This document shows positions 35,195 through 46,152 of a stretch of 64,000 nt of DNA, piece by piece (positions within the stretch are counted from its first letter, which is position 1; each line of letters opens with the position of its first letter). The DNA comes from Corynespora cassiicola (taxonomy: Eukaryota; Ascomycota; Dothideomycetes; Pleosporales; Corynesporascaceae): positions 1,798,001-1,862,000 of the forward strand of contig JAEUWY010000002.1 in the NCBI GenBank assembly GCA_022059125.1, given 5' to 3'. Under the pieces are notes generated by a model that made no database searches, was not told the DNA's origin, and saw only the letters and a list, made by a program, of their open reading frames with translations. Both the position numbers and the translations under genes were made by a program.

Positions 35195-36101
35195 ATGACA
35201 GCAGCCTCTCGGGGGCTCAACGGCCTCTTCCACCAGCATTCCCTCCGTTTACCGTCGTCCATTCGCGCCGTCCTCTTCTCCGCCCGCCCCCAGTATGCTC
35301 AGTCGCGCGGGACGATAAGGCATATTGCTTCGACGGCCTTGCGGGGTTACAGATACCCGTCGAGCTCAGGTGCGCGATCATTCATAAGCACCGATCCCAT
35401 CCTGAGTGCCGTCTCGAGAACTCGCCAGCCCATACTACTCTACAAGGCGCCGGAAGATAGGAGGTGGCTATATAAGACTTATGCACTTGCATCTGGCTGC
35501 GTCGGTCTTGGGCTGTGGACCCTGAAATTCGGAAACGAATTGCCCATCGACATGCCGTTCTTCGTTACACCTACTTACAATGTGGTTGGACTTATTCTCC
35601 TGGCAATAGGCTTTGTAGCTGTCCGCAGACCTACCAACCGGATTCAATCACTCGAGGTAGTCCCGACCACGATTGGAGGCCCGCTGCAGCTGCGGATACG
35701 AGCCAAGCCCGCGCCTTTTTTGAAGGAGAAGGTCATTCTTGCGCACATAGGAGAGGTAACCCTTTCTGAGAAGAGCATGCCCATGGTGACTGAATTGAAA
35801 GACTTGGAGGAGTTCCGCAAGCAGAAGGTATCGGAGGATTTGGGCGATGGCTTCATCCTCGTTCGCGGGTGGGAGCTGAGTGCGCGCTACATCTACAAGA
35901 AGTGGACTATGTTCTTCAATAGGTTCAAGCATGTTGTACTGTCGTTCGGAATAGTGCGGCTAAACCATGCGGATCACAAGTGGAAGATTGACTGCACTGG
36001 CTATCTACTGGAAGACGGTAAAGGTATGTTGATGTGGTGCATGTCGTACATCCAATGCTGACTGTGTTATAGCCCTTGATCGCATTATCAGCGAAGAGTA
36101 G
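35195..36101 (+). CDS. Conserved two-helix membrane protein, probably mitochondrial
   Basis: Exons 35195-36023 and 36073-36101 give 285 residues. The N-terminus (from MTAASRGLNGLFHQHS) is basic, Ser/Arg-rich and lacks acids over the first ~60 residues, as expected for mitochondrial import. Two hydrophobic helices follow, roughly YKTYALASGCVGLGLWTL and YNVVGLILLAIGFVAV, joined by a short FGNELPIDMPFF segment, and then a ~150-residue soluble tail. The 49-bp intron joins KGKA to LDRIISEE before the stop. An in-frame ATG at 35015 would add 60 residues that look non-coding and would crowd the PDX1 promoter. The layout resembles small inner-membrane assembly factors (TMEM223/TMEM186 type), but I cannot assign a family. 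Confidence 0.72.
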
Positions 36102-37796
36102 ACTGCTTGGGCTCGCCTTGTTTGAAAGGCCGTAGAAGGCTAGGGACGGGATGGCTGCAGCTCAGTCCCTTGGGGACGATGTGTTGTCCAAGAGCTACAT
36201 ATCGGACATTGCCAGTTCCCATGTAAAATTACTGTGTATGAAAAGAAAAAAAAAGTGTTCATATAGCATGGCCGCTTAAGGCTCTGCAACAACTCTCCAC
36301 TGCTCGATATAAGCTCAGACGGGCATCTCTATGATTGACTCCCAAGTAGAGCCAGACCTATGAAATAGCTTTTGCACAGGTGTCTGTCATGCTCCCGGCA
36401 TGGACCAGGCAACTCGTGGCGGTTCCAGGAAAAAGGGGCTCATTCCACAAAAAGAGGGACACTGCGGGGCAACTCCTGTAGGATGGCGGCCGTCTGGCAG
36501 CTTGCCTTCACTGCACCATGCATAAATTGAACTCACTTCTGAGACGAGAAGTCGGCCTATTGCCGTTGATTGAATACACCTGGATCCCGTACCTAGGGCA
36601 CTCGATGCTATGTGTCTGGCGAGCCGTGTCGTGGCTCGTCTTAAGCGTGGTCTGAGATCCACGATTGCAACACCAGATTGCTTAGTCAGAAGTCTATACA
36701 ACACCCAACCTGGAATCACCAGTCTTCTGGTACCAGGCAGTAGATGGATGAAATTTTTTCTCAGCATACACGAAAAACAGTTTTCGTGTCTTGCAACGTG
36801 CGCCCCTTGCACTGTCCAGCCCTGGGGCCTCTCGCTGGGAAGATAAATTTGGCGAGTGCACCGAAGCACAATCGAAGGACAGCAGACGACGGCGAATGGG
36901 CCAAAAGCGCGCAATACGTCAGTGTTGCCGCCCCGCAGGTCTGGGCTGGAAGGACGAGGCGGGAGTGGAATCCAAGGTTGATCTGGGGGCACGTGGTGCA
37001 CGTGCCTGGTTCTTCCCCACACGTTCCAGGACAGCGACGTGCCCTAGAGCCGTTAAGCTTTTGAGCCGCATCTGTTCCTGCAGTCGATCACTGACAGCGA
37101 CGACTGTCGACTGGAAGCTTTTGGGTCGTCGAAAGGGTGCTCGAGGCGGCGCCGGAGACTCCCGAAATCGGGTCCGAACTGCTCGCAGAGGGTCGGATTG
37201 GGCGTTTCTGGCGTGCAAAAGGCCATTGCAGCGCAGAGGCAGCGGGCAGAAACAATTTTTTGTTGTGGTTGCGAGGGCGTTGCATGGGAGCATTCCCTGC
37301 TGCAATGGTAGGCAGCAAATTGTCGCTTGTCTTGGCGGACCACCTTGGAAGGAACGCGATTCGCAGCCCCAACACCAACGTCAAAACGAACACCTCGCAC
37401 TCCCCCCTCTCATCGCTTCACCCACCACACTCCTTCCGCGTGCCCATTCATCTTTGCTGCCACCAGCAGTCTGCTCCCCTTGTCATTGCCGCGACTCGCT
37501 CCTTCCTCGGTCGCCTGTCGCGCGCGTCGCTCTCCTGTCGCATCCTCGACCGAGCCGCCATCACGCAGCACCGGGCCAGCGACCACGTCGCACCCCCTAA
37601 TTCAGCGCTTCCCTAGTCGCAGATGCAAGCCGCATCGATCGCGCTGCTGATGCCATCGTTCCTCTGAGCCTCTGACTCCGAGCGGTGTACGTTGCCTGCT
37701 CTGCCCTGCCTGCGCGCCCGCCGCCTGCGCAAAGCGCCTCCGCTGACCCTCCTCCGCCACCAGTCTCCATAGTTTTACCTACCGCAAGCCTTTCCC
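36102..37796. other. Intergenic region, long leader of YTA7
   Basis: 1.7 kb upstream of the AAA-ATPase gene. A minus-strand frame at 36387-37022 (211 codons) has no recognisable domain. The last 400 bp are C-rich and pyrimidine-biased, as in fungal core promoters. No RNA gene seen. Confidence 0.45.
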
Positions 37797-40700
37797 ATGT
37801 CTCGCGCGAAGAGGAAGTTTGACATTTTCGACCCCAACGCGTCTGACCCCGAGGATCTAGACTACGACGCCGCCGAGCGTGCACCTCAGCAGCGGCGACG
37901 CAACCGTGGAGGATCGAAAAAGAAGTCATCCTCTTCATCCAAGCGCCAGCGTCGAGGATACAGCGGCTCCGACGTGGATGACGACGACGACATCGTGACC
38001 GACGACTCATTCACCGATCGTTCTTCGTCCGAGGAGCCGGAGATCAACCCTGTGACCGGCCGCAGCGTTCGACGCACCGCTCAGCGCCAGGTCAAATACG
38101 AAGAAAGCGACGAGGACGCTATTGAGGATACTCCGTCTGAAGACGAGCTTGTCAGCCCAAGCGCACGTCCAAGGACGCAGAAGAAGTCCCTTATCGTCAA
38201 ATTGAAGATGCCGCCCGAAGCCGCGCCGGGTCGCAACTTGCGAGCTCGTACGGGTAGTAAGTCCATCGTCACTCGTGGCAAGACTCCAACCCGTGGCAAG
38301 ACACCAACCCGCGGCAAGACGCCAGAGGTTCCGGGCACGCGTCGAAGCAGCCGCCTGTCCCATGACGTCGAGGCTCCCATACTCGCTCTGTCAGACTCCG
38401 GCAGGCATGCCAATGTCGTGCGCGCTGGTACTCGTAGCCCCGAGCCCACCGTCACGCGTACGAGAGCTGGCAAGGCGCCAAAGACAATTGAGCACCCAAG
38501 CGCCATTATGGAAGCATCCCAAGAACTGTCGATGATCAAGGATGACGACGACGATGCTGGCCCATTAAATGCCCTTCTCGCTGGCCACGAGACACAGGTC
38601 CATGCCACCACCGAGGAGTCTCCAGAACACAGTGCCCAGATTCCGAAAAACGAGGAGGAGGACGACGACGAGATGGCAGATGTCATCCAAGAATCCCAAC
38701 ATGACGCTGTTGCCGACGACTCGGAAGAGGACGATGGCCCAGTCACTCGTGGCGGCCGAGCTCTAAGGCCTCGTGCTAGATCAGCGAAGCGGAAGCGCGC
38801 TGCTGATGAAAGTAGTGATTTCGAGCCTGCGGCCGACGATGACAAGGAGGAAGAAGAGGAAATGTCCGAGCCTGAGAGGAGGAAAGGGCGCTCCACCACT
38901 GAGGATAGCAACTCCGGATCGGGCCGCAAATCCACGCGCCTCCAGGCAAGGAGGTCTCAGAGGAGCAGGCGCAACTCTAATTCGTCTGACCAAGACTCCA
39001 TGCTCGACGCAGACGAGCTCGCAGAGGAAGCTCAGGAACTGACCACCTCCAAGCGTCGCCGGTTGAACAGGCATCTCCCGGACAATGAGCTCTCTTATGA
39101 TGGAGCACCCAAGCTGCGCAACCGAGCTCGCAACACCGTCGACTACCGTTTGATTCGTCCCGAACAAAACTCAATGTTTGACGATGAAGAAGCCGCGGCA
39201 GCCTCCAGCAAAGCTAGATCCAGGGGCGGCCGTTCAACCTACCGAAGCCTTTTCAGCAATCAAGGTCCCTTTGGCGGCGGTCTCGAAGCACCCGGCGCTG
39301 TCGGTGGCATTGATTCCGACAGCAGCGACGACGAGGTACAAAAGCAACCTCGGGGTATTGGCGGTACCGTTGGCATGACGCCTACCACTGCGACTGCTCC
39401 CGGATTCGGCTTTCCTCAGACTCACAACGCTGATCCACAGCAGTCAGCAGGTGCAGGCGGCGGACCAGCCAATCTTGGCCGAGTCAAGGACAAGAAGGCA
39501 CTTGCTGATGCTGACCCTCTTGGAGTTGATACAAACGTTACGTTCGATGGCGTGGGTGGTCTGGACGACCATATCAATAAGCTCAAGGAAATGGTCATGT
39601 TGCCTCTTCTCTACCCGGAGGTCTTTCAGCGATTCAAGATCACGCCTCCACGCGGCGTTCTGTTCCATGGTCCACCTGGAACAGGTAAGACATTGCTCGC
39701 TCGTGCACTCGCGTCGAGTGTCAGCTCCCACGGCCAAAAGGTTACCTTCTACATGCGCAAAGGCGCCGACGCTCTAAGCAAATGGGTTGGTGAAGCCGAA
39801 CGTCAACTTCGACTTCTATTTGAAGAAGCCCGCAAGACTCAGCCCAGCATCATCTTCTTCGACGAAATCGATGGCCTTGCTCCAGTACGTTCCAGTAAGC
39901 AAGAGCAGATCCATGCCTCGATCGTCGCTACCCTCCTGGCGCTCATGGACGGCATGGATGGACGTGGCCAGGTCATTGTTATTGGCGCAACCAATCGTCC
40001 TGACTCTGTAGATCCAGCACTTCGGCGTCCAGGTCGATTCGACCGAGAGTTCTATTTTCCCCTGCCCAGTGTGGCTGGGCGCCGTGCCATCATCGATATT
40101 CACACCAAGAACTGGGACCCGCCGTTGAAACCGGACATGAAAGATTCACTTGCCGAACTGACGAAGGGATATGGCGGTGCCGATCTTCGAGCACTGTGTA
40201 CCGAAGCTGCTCTCAATGCCGTCCAGGGAACCTTCCCTCAAATCTACACATCGGAGCGCAAGCTTCTCATTGATCCTACTCAAATCAAAGTCCTGGCTAA
40301 GGACTTTATGATATCCGTCAACAAGATGGTACCGTCATCCCAGCGGACCGTAACTGCCAGCGCCGCCCCTCTTGCGAAGAATATCGAACCTCTTCTGCGA
40401 AAGCCTTTGGAACAAATTCTGGGGCGCATCGATGAGCTCATCCCACGGAGGAAGAAGCTTACCGCTCTCGAAGAAGCACAGTACGATGACCGCGAGGACG
40501 AAAAGGGCTTCGAGAGAGAAACCACTTTACGCAACTTTGAGAGCGGCAGGATCTTCCGGCCTCGTCTCCTCATCAGTGGCTTGGAGGGCATGGGTCAACA
40601 ATACCTGGGTGCGGCATTGCTCAACAAGATTGAAGGTCTTCACGTCCAGTCGTTTGACCTTCCAACCATTCTCGAAGATCCGTCCCGCACACCCGAGGCA

Positions 40701-42812
40701 GCCATCACCCAATTATTCACAGAGGTCAGGCGTCACAAGCCGAGTGTCATCTACATTCCGCATGTGGATGTCTGGTATCAAACCCTCCCTGGGCCAGCCA
40801 TCAAAACGTTCAGACTTTTGCTGCGAAGCATCGGTGCCAATGAGCCCATCTTATTGCTTGGTGTCTTGGAGCTGCTCGATGAGAAAGAGGGACCAGACGC
40901 ACAAATGATGAGAGATCTGTTCTCCTTTTCCAAGAACAACCAGTACGTGCTGCAGCGGCCCGACAAGGAAGGCAGGATGCAATTTTTTGAGGGTATCAGC
41001 CAGTACCTTCGCATGTCTCCTGATGACTTCCCCGACCCTGACAAGAGAGTCAAGAGGACCTTGCCTGAGTTGGAACCTGCCCCGATCGCCGCCCCTGTCA
41101 CCGACCCGAAGGAAGCTGCCGCACAAGAAAAGCGACAGCGAAAACAGGATAGGATGACTCTGAACAAACTCAAGATCCTCATCCAGCCTGTCATGGATCA
41201 GTTAAAGAAACAATACAGAAAGTTCTTCAAGCCTATCATCGAGGAGCACGAGTACGCCTACCTTTTCGAAGAGCAGAATCCCAACCATATTGGAACCGAC
41301 CTCCCCCCTGAACAACAGCTGGAACAGGGAATCTACAGACCCTTTGAGCGTGCCAAAGATTCCAAGGGGGTTGACGTGTTGGTGCATGTTGCGTCCGGTA
41401 ACAAGTACTACAACCTCGATCTGAATGTTATCGAGAAGCGCCTGTCCAATGGATACTATAAGCGTCCCAAGGACTTCCTGTTTGACATCAAGACATTGTC
41501 CAAGGATGCCAGGACCTTCAGGGATGAAGAGCGAACTGTAAAGACGAATGAGATGGTGACAAATGTCGAAGTCGACATGGAAATGATCACCAACAGCAAC
41601 CCGGCACTCGCCGCAGAATGCGAGGCTGTCTACATTCGTGAGTTGGAGAGGGATCGAAAGGCCAAGGAGAAGAATGAACGAGCACTTACCGCCCCACTCC
41701 AAGAAGCTGGCCAGGACACAATTGCACCTGCGCCGCAGTCCCTTGAGACCACAGATCAGTCTGGTCCGATCATGCTCGGCGAGCCAATCCCTGGAAAGTC
41801 CGTGGTACCTCCCGTAACTCCTGTGCGACCTGCGGGCCATGCAGGCTCACTATCTAACGGCACAAGTGGCGAAGGTAGTAGCCATCACACTGACCAAAAT
41901 GGGTCTGCCGTTCCTTCACGACAAGGCGACGACGTTCAAATGTCCGACAGCCAGGATCTCAATGCTCATACTCAACCGGAGTTCCAGACTCCTAGCCTCT
42001 TCGGCACACAGACGCAAAAATCGCAGGTTACGGGTCGCACCTTCATGGCACCGAACTCTCATCCCGGAGATTATCACAACAGCGCATCGACTACGACGTC
42101 TGGCCACAAGACATCCGATCGTTCATCAGGAAATAGATTCAACACCCAGAGTTCCAATGGCGTAGTCCCGACAGGAGTACCTGACTTCCAAGACATGATG
42201 CCACAAGCAGGCGGTTCCCAACTCCCTGATACCCAAGGTAAGCCATCTATTTATGTCCGAAGGGATGCCCGCCCTCCTAGGTTCCTCATAAGCTTACCCC
42301 CAATTCTAGAAGTGCACTACAATAGCAGCCAGCCCTCAAACTCTCAGCTGTCTCAGCCATCACAATCATCACAGCAAAACGCAATGCCTGCACCTGCTCC
42401 TCCTCGACACACCTCGAACCTCAATTCCATACTCAATGACAACGAGAAGGTTCAGAACGACAAGCCCCAGCTGATCATTGATGAGTCGTTGCTCAAGGCT
42501 CTCCATGATGACCTGGTGCAAAAGACGTCTGGTCTTTCCCTCGAGCAACTTGAGCAGGTCAACGCACATTTGATGGAAGCAATCTGGATTCACCGTGCCA
42601 ACTTCAATCGAAATGTGGTTGTCCAGCAGGTTGCTGAGGCATTCAACGAAGTCATCAGCGACATCCAGGCCATGCAGCCTCTTCTTAAGCCTAGCCAGGA
42701 GCAGGTGCCTGGTTATGCCTATGGCACTCAAGAGCCCTCTGAATGGGACATCAGTCAACATCACGCGACGACCCGCCATGGAGTGCCTTTGGAGCCCTCG
42801 CAGTACCATTGA
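37797..42812 (+). CDS. YTA7: AAA-ATPase/bromodomain chromatin protein, Yta7/Abo1 (ATAD2) family
   Basis: Continuous frame of 1671 residues. A long acidic and basic disordered N-terminus (1-560), with a tandem GKTPTR repeat at about 160-175, precedes AAA1 with Walker A GPPGTGKT (625-632), Walker B IIFFDEIDG (about 684-692) and the ATNRPDSVDPALRRPGRFDR segment. AAA2 is degenerate (SGLEGMGQQYLG in place of Walker A). A bromodomain-like region spans about 1120-1260, and a helical C-terminal domain ends the protein. Family knowledge: a hexameric nuclear ATPase that handles histone H3-H4 and limits nucleosome density. A probable 72-bp in-frame intron at 42238-42309 (GTAAGC..TTCTAG) is read through here; splicing it would remove 24 residues and leave the rest unchanged. 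Confidence 0.94.
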   Translation: MSRAKRKFDIFDPNASDPEDLDYDAAERAPQQRRRNRGGSKKKSSSSSKRQRRGYSGSDVDDDDDIVTDDSFTDRSSSEEPEINPVTGRSVRRTAQRQVKYEESDEDAIEDTPSEDELVSPSARPRTQKKSLIVKLKMPPEAAPGRNLRARTGSKSIVTRGKTPTRGKTPTRGKTPEVPGTRRSSRLSHDVEAPILALSDSGRHANVVRAGTRSPEPTVTRTRAGKAPKTIEHPSAIMEASQELSMIKDDDDDAGPLNALLAGHETQVHATTEESPEHSAQIPKNEEEDDDEMADVIQESQHDAVADDSEEDDGPVTRGGRALRPRARSAKRKRAADESSDFEPAADDDKEEEEEMSEPERRKGRSTTEDSNSGSGRKSTRLQARRSQRSRRNSNSSDQDSMLDADELAEEAQELTTSKRRRLNRHLPDNELSYDGAPKLRNRARNTVDYRLIRPEQNSMFDDEEAAAASSKARSRGGRSTYRSLFSNQGPFGGGLEAPGAVGGIDSDSSDDEVQKQPRGIGGTVGMTPTTATAPGFGFPQTHNADPQQSAGAGGGPANLGRVKDKKALADADPLGVDTNVTFDGVGGLDDHINKLKEMVMLPLLYPEVFQRFKITPPRGVLFHGPPGTGKTLLARALASSVSSHGQKVTFYMRKGADALSKWVGEAERQLRLLFEEARKTQPSIIFFDEIDGLAPVRSSKQEQIHASIVATLLALMDGMDGRGQVIVIGATNRPDSVDPALRRPGRFDREFYFPLPSVAGRRAIIDIHTKNWDPPLKPDMKDSLAELTKGYGGADLRALCTEAALNAVQGTFPQIYTSERKLLIDPTQIKVLAKDFMISVNKMVPSSQRTVTASAAPLAKNIEPLLRKPLEQILGRIDELIPRRKKLTALEEAQYDDREDEKGFERETTLRNFESGRIFRPRLLISGLEGMGQQYLGAALLNKIEGLHVQSFDLPTILEDPSRTPEAAITQLFTEVRRHKPSVIYIPHVDVWYQTLPGPAIKTFRLLLRSIGANEPILLLGVLELLDEKEGPDAQMMRDLFSFSKNNQYVLQRPDKEGRMQFFEGISQYLRMSPDDFPDPDKRVKRTLPELEPAPIAAPVTDPKEAAAQEKRQRKQDRMTLNKLKILIQPVMDQLKKQYRKFFKPIIEEHEYAYLFEEQNPNHIGTDLPPEQQLEQGIYRPFERAKDSKGVDVLVHVASGNKYYNLDLNVIEKRLSNGYYKRPKDFLFDIKTLSKDARTFRDEERTVKTNEMVTNVEVDMEMITNSNPALAAECEAVYIRELERDRKAKEKNERALTAPLQEAGQDTIAPAPQSLETTDQSGPIMLGEPIPGKSVVPPVTPVRPAGHAGSLSNGTSGEGSSHHTDQNGSAVPSRQGDDVQMSDSQDLNAHTQPEFQTPSLFGTQTQKSQVTGRTFMAPNSHPGDYHNSASTTTSGHKTSDRSSGNRFNTQSSNGVVPTGVPDFQDMMPQAGGSQLPDTQGKPSIYVRRDARPPRFLISLPPILEVHYNSSQPSNSQLSQPSQSSQQNAMPAPAPPRHTSNLNSILNDNEKVQNDKPQLIIDESLLKALHDDLVQKTSGLSLEQLEQVNAHLMEAIWIHRANFNRNVVVQQVAEAFNEVISDIQAMQPLLKPSQEQVPGYAYGTQEPSEWDISQHHATTRHGVPLEPSQYH
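42238..42309 (+). other. Probable in-frame intron within YTA7
   Basis: GTAAGC donor, pyrimidine-rich end and TTCTAG acceptor, 72 bp with no stop. The retained translation (basic, Arg/Pro-rich) differs in character from the Gln/Ser-rich sequence on both sides, which favours removal. Confidence 0.65.
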
Positions 42813-43387
42813 AGGGCAGCTCATCTTGCGTTGTCCCCAGGCCGATCTCTAGCGGCTGGCGTCCATGATTAAATAACTTGTCGTCGAGACACAAATTAGC
42901 CATTCTCTCTGTTGACCTTTTCTCAGATAAGGGGCATATGTCGGCACGATTCCTCTTGTTCATCTTTCTAGCACAAGTTGGCGTTTCTAAAGGTCGGGCA
43001 ATCCCGAAAATCGACACAAATGGCGTTCTACGGCGTTGCATTCGCATATATCACCCTGCCCTCAGCTTAGAATTCGATCCGATCCCGATCCCACGTTTGT
43101 ATTATGTTATTTTTTGCATCCCCCGCTTCGGTTCGAAGCTTCGTAAGCCTCCAATGTCAAATGAGGTTTTAGTTAGGGCTAGGCTTTCCTCTTTTTGTTT
43201 TCTCTGGTTTTAGATACCCTACTAGGGCTAAGGGCTCGTAGGCCGTGTTGGTACCAAGATTCCTCCGAGAGAGCAAAATAAATGAGAGAGATCCCAGTTT
43301 TCTTCTTGCAAGACCATGTTCCCTCTTAGCCGTGATGGCAGCCTCGTGGCTTGTGATACTAATGTAGGTTCCAAGGTTCTCATCCAT

Positions 43388-43412
43388 GGTGGTGGTGGTG
43401 GTGGTGGTGGTG
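43388..43412. repeat. GGT trinucleotide run
   Basis: About eight GGT units starting inside a short ATG-led frame that has no other support. Confidence 0.9.
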
Positions 43413-43794
43413 CTTATTCCGGTGAGAATTTAAGGCCTACCCTACCAACCTAAAATATGCATGCATGCTGCTTACAATAGCCCGTTAGCTCCTCGTACGA
43501 AGGGCCATGGAGAGCGACGACGAGACGGATCTCGACCAATGCGGCACAAAGCAGCAATCCCGGAACGGCACCCTGCGGAGCGGGGATAAATGTGCCCTGT
43601 GTGCGTGCGTGTGGCGGACCGTCCCTTTGCATCCTACACCCTACCACCGCATCGCATCGCATCGCATCCCTGACGCATTCCCCCTTCCCCCCCTAAACAA
43701 ACAAAAACGTCAGCATTTACCGCGCTGAGCGGGCCGTGTCTCGATTCGAGACAAACGTCGACGAGGGAGGGAGAGATTCTGGCATCCCGTCCGC

Positions 43795-43796
<2 letters not shown>

Positions 43797-43831
<35 letters not shown>
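43797..43831. repeat. CTG trinucleotide run
   Basis: Eleven to twelve CTG units, followed by a GTACGCTGCT doublet. Confidence 0.92.
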
Positions 43832-43832
<1 letters not shown>

Positions 43833-43910
43833 ACGCTGCTGTACGCTGCGCTGCTGCGGCTGAAAGGGAAAGCGAATGCGCGCTGTGGTCAGTCAGGATG
43901 CAGCTAGCAC

Positions 43911-43942
43911 GCCAGCCAGCCAGCCATCCAGCCAGCCAGCGT
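43911..43942. repeat. CAGC tetranucleotide array
   Basis: About seven imperfect GCCA/CAGC units interrupted once by CATC. Confidence 0.85.
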
Positions 43943-46111
43943 CGATTCCCAAATTTAGACACCGCCGGTTGGTCGGTCGGCGCGGGTCCTGCTCTTTCGA
44001 CGGGCTTTCTAGGTGCTTTCTAGAGGGTGCGGAAGGGGAGGGGGAAGGCGCTATCATCTAGCCTCGGGGATTGGAGGGGCGCTACGGAGAGTGTGTCTGG
44101 GAGGAGGGATGGGGAGGGGAGGCGAGGGAGGGACCGGAGGGTTGGAGTAGAGTAGATGGGGAGGGGAGCCCGAGGGGGTGGGTGGGAAGCTTCGCTTCAT
44201 CCGGTTGCGCGGTATTGGGATCTCGGATGATGGGCGCGGTGGGTGGTGTTGGGGGAGGTAGGGGTTGTTCGGAGCGAGGGTCCGAGGGGTGGTTGATTGG
44301 GACGGGTGTAGGGTTGGGGAGGGGGCGGGCGGGTGTTTGGTTGTTGTGCTTGAGGAATGGATATTGAGGTTGCAATGTTGGGAGGGGGAGTTGAGGTGGT
44401 ATCAGGTGATGAAAAAGATGATACCTGGATGAAGCTCTCTTGGAGGATAGGAGGCAAGGCTACGGCGTGCTATCCTATATGAGTTGTATCCAAGGCTATA
44501 TCTTCGGACATTAAGCATCTTTTGCGGTTATCTGATTGTTCGCCCCCGTCCCTTGGCCGAGGTAAGCAGGTCTTTCGTGTGCAACTCAAGGGAGTCTCTG
44601 TCTCCCTGGCAATGGGGATGCTGGCACCTCCTATCGCGGCCTGTTGGCGAGTGTCATGAAGAAGGGCACTATACTTTTTCCCCCTCAAAAGTCGCTAAGT
44701 TGCGCAACTGCCTGGACCCGTCCTCCTGGCTAGATTCACGTCGCGTTGCCGGAGGTTCCTATTCGGCGGTCGAGAATGTGGCGAAGGAGGATAAGCTCTG
44801 GGATACAGGGTGCAAGCAAGCGGCAGAAGGGCATCTGGATCTTGGTCAAGGCCCGTGTCACCAGCAGAAGGTTTGACTGACTACTGATCTGGGAAGGTGG
44901 ACTGATGATATGGCGGTGGTAATATGGTGGGATTTAGGGGAATCGGGCCTTGAAGGGGATGCTACTGAGAACGATGGTGTTCCTAGGTAGCCAGGTGCAC
45001 GTCAGGCCAGGGGCAACATGATCAAAGGGGTAATTGTCGTCAAGTGGGGACGATGTTGGGGTCTGAGATCGCTGGGCTGAGACTCGGCCTTGCAGGTACA
45101 GGGACAGGCGCCATGACTCTGTGCTCATCTCGCAACGGCATCCTGCAACCTCAACACACGTGTGTTCTCCACAACGCGTGAAGCTTGCCACCGCGACACG
45201 CGCTGGGCGTGGCGTCTGGAGACGGCGGTGCCGAGCACGGCTTGGACGAGCTCCAGGGCTAGCGGACGGTTTGGGCGTTGAGGCGCACGTTGAACCGCGA
45301 AAAGGGAAGACGGCGGCCAGCCCTGCCGGCGGGCGAGGTGAGCAGGTGAGTTTGTCGTCTCGTCTCGTGTGAGATGTGAGCTTGATTGCAAGGTTTGACT
45401 TACAAGACGCGGACTCCAACACGAGCCCAAGCGATCCGAGAGGCATGAGGCCGGCCCAGAAGGACCGAATGCCCCAGACGCTCCGGCTGTTCACAGCAGC
45501 TGGCCCACGTGTTGAACCGCAAGTTGAATGCTGCACCAGCCGCTAGCGAGCCGCAGAGGTGGACTGGAATTGACCCAGACAGGCCGGCTTCTCATGTTGA
45601 TTGCGCTGCATGGCTGCGAGCAAAGTAGCAGAGCCGTGTCAATCAATGGATTCCCATTGTAGCGTTCCCCAACCATCAACATGCGGCACGCCTGTGTCTA
45701 TCCGGAAACCAAGAGAGCACGGTTGTACAGAAGGGGAAGCGCATAGGCTCCGCGGAGCAGAGACGGCCTTCGTGCTACACTTCCCCAACAGGCATCGCCC
45801 ACTTGGATAGCTATCCGCTGCTCTGCATAGTGAGGTGCGACCCGCGACCAATTTCATCATCCTGGCCTGGTCCCTGCTGTAGGTTTCGCTACTGAGGGCG
45901 GCCTCTACGGTACCCAGCTGCGCTCAGTGCTCCCGGACAACAGCCTACTTGGACTCTTAGACCCGTATGCGCAACCAACAGAGTGGACTGCCCTTGTCGA
46001 AGCTGTGGGATCTCGCGAAGGCATCGCTTCGTATCCTTCACTCGCACATGGACGCCCGCCGCTGTGGTGACGCCGCCGCCGCCGCTCAGATTCGGGTCAC
46101 CAGCAGGCCGG

Positions 46112-46152
46112 CCATCATCGTCATCATCATCATCATCACCACCACCACCTCA
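46112..46152. repeat. ATC/CAT run passing into CAC run
   Basis: A compound trinucleotide array of about eight CAT-type units followed by about five CAC units. Confidence 0.88.

Noticed and set aside
36387..37022. 211-codon minus-strand frame upstream of YTA7
   Set aside because: No domain, no signal, no splice partner; composition like surrounding non-coding DNA.
38081..38935. 284-codon minus-strand Ser-rich frame
   Set aside because: Antisense shadow of the acidic, Ser/Asp-rich N-terminus of YTA7.
44934..45536. 200-codon minus-strand frame in the gene-poor region
   Set aside because: No recognisable motif, and neighbouring frames on the other strand are equally open because of GC content.
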